From assembly GCA_947631315.1 (NCBI GenBank), contig CANRLA010000061.1, positions 1 to 8,380 of the forward strand: a stretch of DNA of 8,380 nucleotides. Reading direction: 5' to 3'. Both the position numbers and the translations under genes were made by a program. Source of the DNA: an uncultured Clostridia bacterium. GTDB taxonomy: Bacteria; Bacillota; Clostridia; TANB77; CAG-508. The notes beneath the pieces are model-generated. The model was not told the DNA's origin. It made no database searches and worked only from the letters and a program-made list of their open reading frames with translations. Positions 6,979 to 8,380 of this stretch are shown here, one piece after another; position 1 is the stretch's first letter, and every line of letters begins with the position of its first letter.

Positions 6979-8041
6979 TTACTTTGTTTTATCATCCTCT
7001 TCTTTATCTTTACTAGCTTCTCTTGATAAATACTCTTGATATGTTTCATTTACCTTTCCATAAGCTGATATTCCACTATCTATTGTATCTTTTGCCTCTT
7101 CTCCACTATGTTCTCTCACAGCATCTTTCTTTTCTTCTATTGTATTTGTTTGTTTTTCAATGTCTCTTGACTGCAATAAATCTCTTGAGAAATCTTCATC
7201 CATAAATTTTTTTATATCTGTTCCGTTAAAACCCTTCTCATCATATTCATCTCGGTACTCTACATATTCATCATAATTAGTATATTCTTTATTAAATGGT
7301 ACTCCTGAAAATATTATTTTTTCAGTTATCATCATATGAGATTTCTCATCTACAAGCCATTTTACTGGCGACACTTCAATCCAAACTGCATCATGTTCCA
7401 TGTATTTTTCACCATTCGAAAGTGTAACTCCCATATAGCTTTGTGGAAAAGTTCTTACATATCTTTTACCATTGTATTCATATTCTTGTAATTCAAACGG
7501 AGATGCCAAATTATGGTACTCGATAATAGTATAACTATTCATTGTACTTGAAATATTGCCTCCTCTTCGATATGTCATGTCTAATTCTTCTTGCATATCT
7601 CTTGATACTGCTTCCTGTGGATAATATCCATATTCTACTTCTAGAATACCATCCTTTGCCATTTTTCTATTCTCTCCGTTGGTTGGAATTGAGTCAATTG
7701 ATGAAAATGGTAAGGCTGGTCGGGCACCATAACCACCAAGACCGATTTTTTTTACTATCCAATCCACCATCATAATTAATCAAATATGAATAATTATAAG
7801 AATCCAAATCACCCCAATCAATAAGATAATCATATCTATCTTCCGATTTTGATGATGTCCAATAAGACCCTGTTCTTCTCTTTAAAGAACTACCATCATC
7901 AAGAGAATCAACACGAGAGGCATCACAACCTAAGAGGATAGCAAAATCCGTTGGTTTTGCTTCTAATCCTCGTTTTTCTAATACTCCTAATTTCTCACTT
8001 CCCACACATTGTTCTTTCGTTAAAAAAGTAAAATCACTCAT
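6979..8041 (-). CDS. Uncharacterised protein (DUF6273-like N-terminal half) with one +1 frameshift at CGG
   Basis: Frame A (8041-7745) encodes 99 residues: MSDFTFLTKEQCVGSEKLGV, a DFAILLG segment (32-38), RTGSYWTSS (56-64), then INYDGGLDSKKN. Skipping the C of CGG (7744) joins frame B (7743-6979), which reads GLGGYGARPALPFSS and on to the stop, giving 353 residues. The order, a Trp-containing beta region closing with GARPAL, resembles the C-type-lectin-like folds seen in DUF6273 proteins; this is an impression without a search. Further on, EYEYNGKRYVR (186-196) and WIEVSPVKWLVDE (220-232) look like a second beta domain. The last 90 residues are charged, acidic and probably helical. There is no signal peptide, so it is presumably cytoplasmic. 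The start has an excellent AAAGGAG ribosome binding site. Function is unknown. A one-base length change in the adjacent A8 run is an alternative explanation of the frameshift. Confidence 0.75.
7742..7744 (-). other. Frameshift site 3: in-frame CGG in the 6979-8041 gene
   Basis: The context on the minus strand is AAA AAT C GGT CTT GGT. CGG is in the reading frame from ATG 8041 (99 codons in). Without a shift, translation ends at a TGA (7696-7694) after RSWWLWCPTSLTIFIN. With the C skipped it reads NGLGGYGARPALPF. Confidence 0.65.
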
Positions 8042-8048
8042 AATCTTT

Positions 8049-8055
8049 CTCCTTT
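8049..8055 (-). promoter_or_regulatory. Ribosome binding site of the 6979-8041 gene
   Basis: AAAGGAG lies 7 bases upstream of ATG 8041-8039 and fixes this start. Confidence 0.8.
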
Positions 8056-8066
8056 ACTATCCTTAA

Positions 8067-8075
8067 TTTATACCA
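8067..8075 (-). promoter_or_regulatory. Possible extended -10 element upstream of the 6979-8041 gene
   Basis: TGGTATAAA on the minus strand lies about 25 bases before the start codon. No convincing -35 is found at 16-18 bases, so promoter activity would rely on the TGn extension. Weak evidence. Confidence 0.35.
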
Positions 8076-8116
8076 TAAACAAATATTTTTCCTATGTAGC
8101 AATTTTTTTTAACTAT

Positions 8117-8380
8117 TTATTTAAAAAGACTTAAAATTTTATTCCAAAACTTTTTAAAAATACTTTCCTTACATTCTATCATTGCATTTTTTTCATTTTG
8201 TACTTTATCAATTTTTGTTTCATTTGTATATCTTTGTGTCTTGTTTTTATTTTCAAATAATTTATCAGGATTATATTTTTCATTTATTTCTGCTTGTTTT
8301 TTTATTTCTAGTTCTTTTATTTGTTTCATATAATTTTCTTTATCTTTTTTGTCGCACCACCAATTTATATATATAACACC
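8117..8380 (-). CDS. C-terminal end of an unrecognised protein (5' end outside window)
   Basis: The frame is open from the window edge to the stop at 8117-8119, giving 87 residues. It reads GVIYINWWCDKKDKEN at the edge, then a lysine/glutamate-rich helix (KQIKELEIKKQAEINEKYN), a polar linker with NPDKLFENK, and an amphipathic basic tail ending FKKFWNKILSLFK. A Met at 8329 has no ribosome binding site and the frame continues upstream of it, so it is treated as internal. The charged helical tail could associate with a membrane, but I cannot name the family. The 75-base gap to the next gene shows no clear terminator. Confidence 0.55.
   Translation of the reverse strand, partial: GVIYINWWCDKKDKENYMKQIKELEIKKQAEINEKYNPDKLFENKNKTQRYTNETKIDKVQNEKNAMIECKESIFKKFWNKILSLFK

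Noticed and set aside
7694..8041. Two separate genes of 115 and 264 residues instead of one frameshifted gene
   Set aside because: The 264-codon frame has no ribosome binding site at its Met codons, and the two frames overlap exactly around CGG and the A8 run, with continuous family-like sequence across the junction.

Overview
The window comes from a very AT-rich Bacillota genome, most likely an uncultured gut Clostridia relative. This is an inference from the strong A/T bias, AGA-dominated arginine usage, AGGAG-type ribosome binding sites, the UvrB/CysE/RbgA sequences, and a large variable-looking protein family common in such genomes. All supported genes lie on the minus strand, so the text below runs from high to low coordinates. 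I see no tRNA, rRNA, CRISPR array, insertion sequence or phage core gene.

Layout: (i) 8117-8380, the 3' end of an unrecognised gene cut by the window edge. (ii) 6979-8041, an unknown protein ending its first half in a GARPALPFSS motif (DUF6273-like by impression), split by a +1 frameshift and followed by a clear Rho-independent terminator. (iii) 4732-6707, uvrB, complete but interrupted near its 5' end by two +1 frameshifts. (iv) 4039-4557, cysE, a short serine O-acetyltransferase. (v) 2683-3927 and 984-2678, a probable two-gene operon behind a strong extended -10 promoter: an acidic cytoplasmic protein of unknown function, then a multi-pass membrane protein resembling GT-C glycosyltransferases. 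(vi) 637-979, a 5'-truncated remnant of a UbiA-family decaprenyl-phosphate phosphoribosyltransferase. (vii) 1-531, the N-terminal 177 codons of rbgA, running off the window.

The most important observation concerns the codon CGG. By eye, CGG occurs in the reading frame of a gene exactly three times, and each occurrence is a +1 frameshift point: AAT-C-GGT and TCT-C-GGA in uvrB, and AAT-C-GGT in the gene at 6979-8041. In each case, skipping the C and reading the following GGN as glycine restores the expected protein. In uvrB it rebuilds the Walker A motif GVTGSGKT and a normal 657-residue UvrB. Another eleven CGG trinucleotides inside genes on the coding strand are all out of frame. This suggests that CGG is an unassigned or starved codon in this organism and acts as a programmed +1 frameshift signal, or that CGGN is read as a four-base glycine codon. 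Random pseudogene damage or sequencing error would not be expected to choose the same codon three times. The third case alone could also be explained by an A-run length error.
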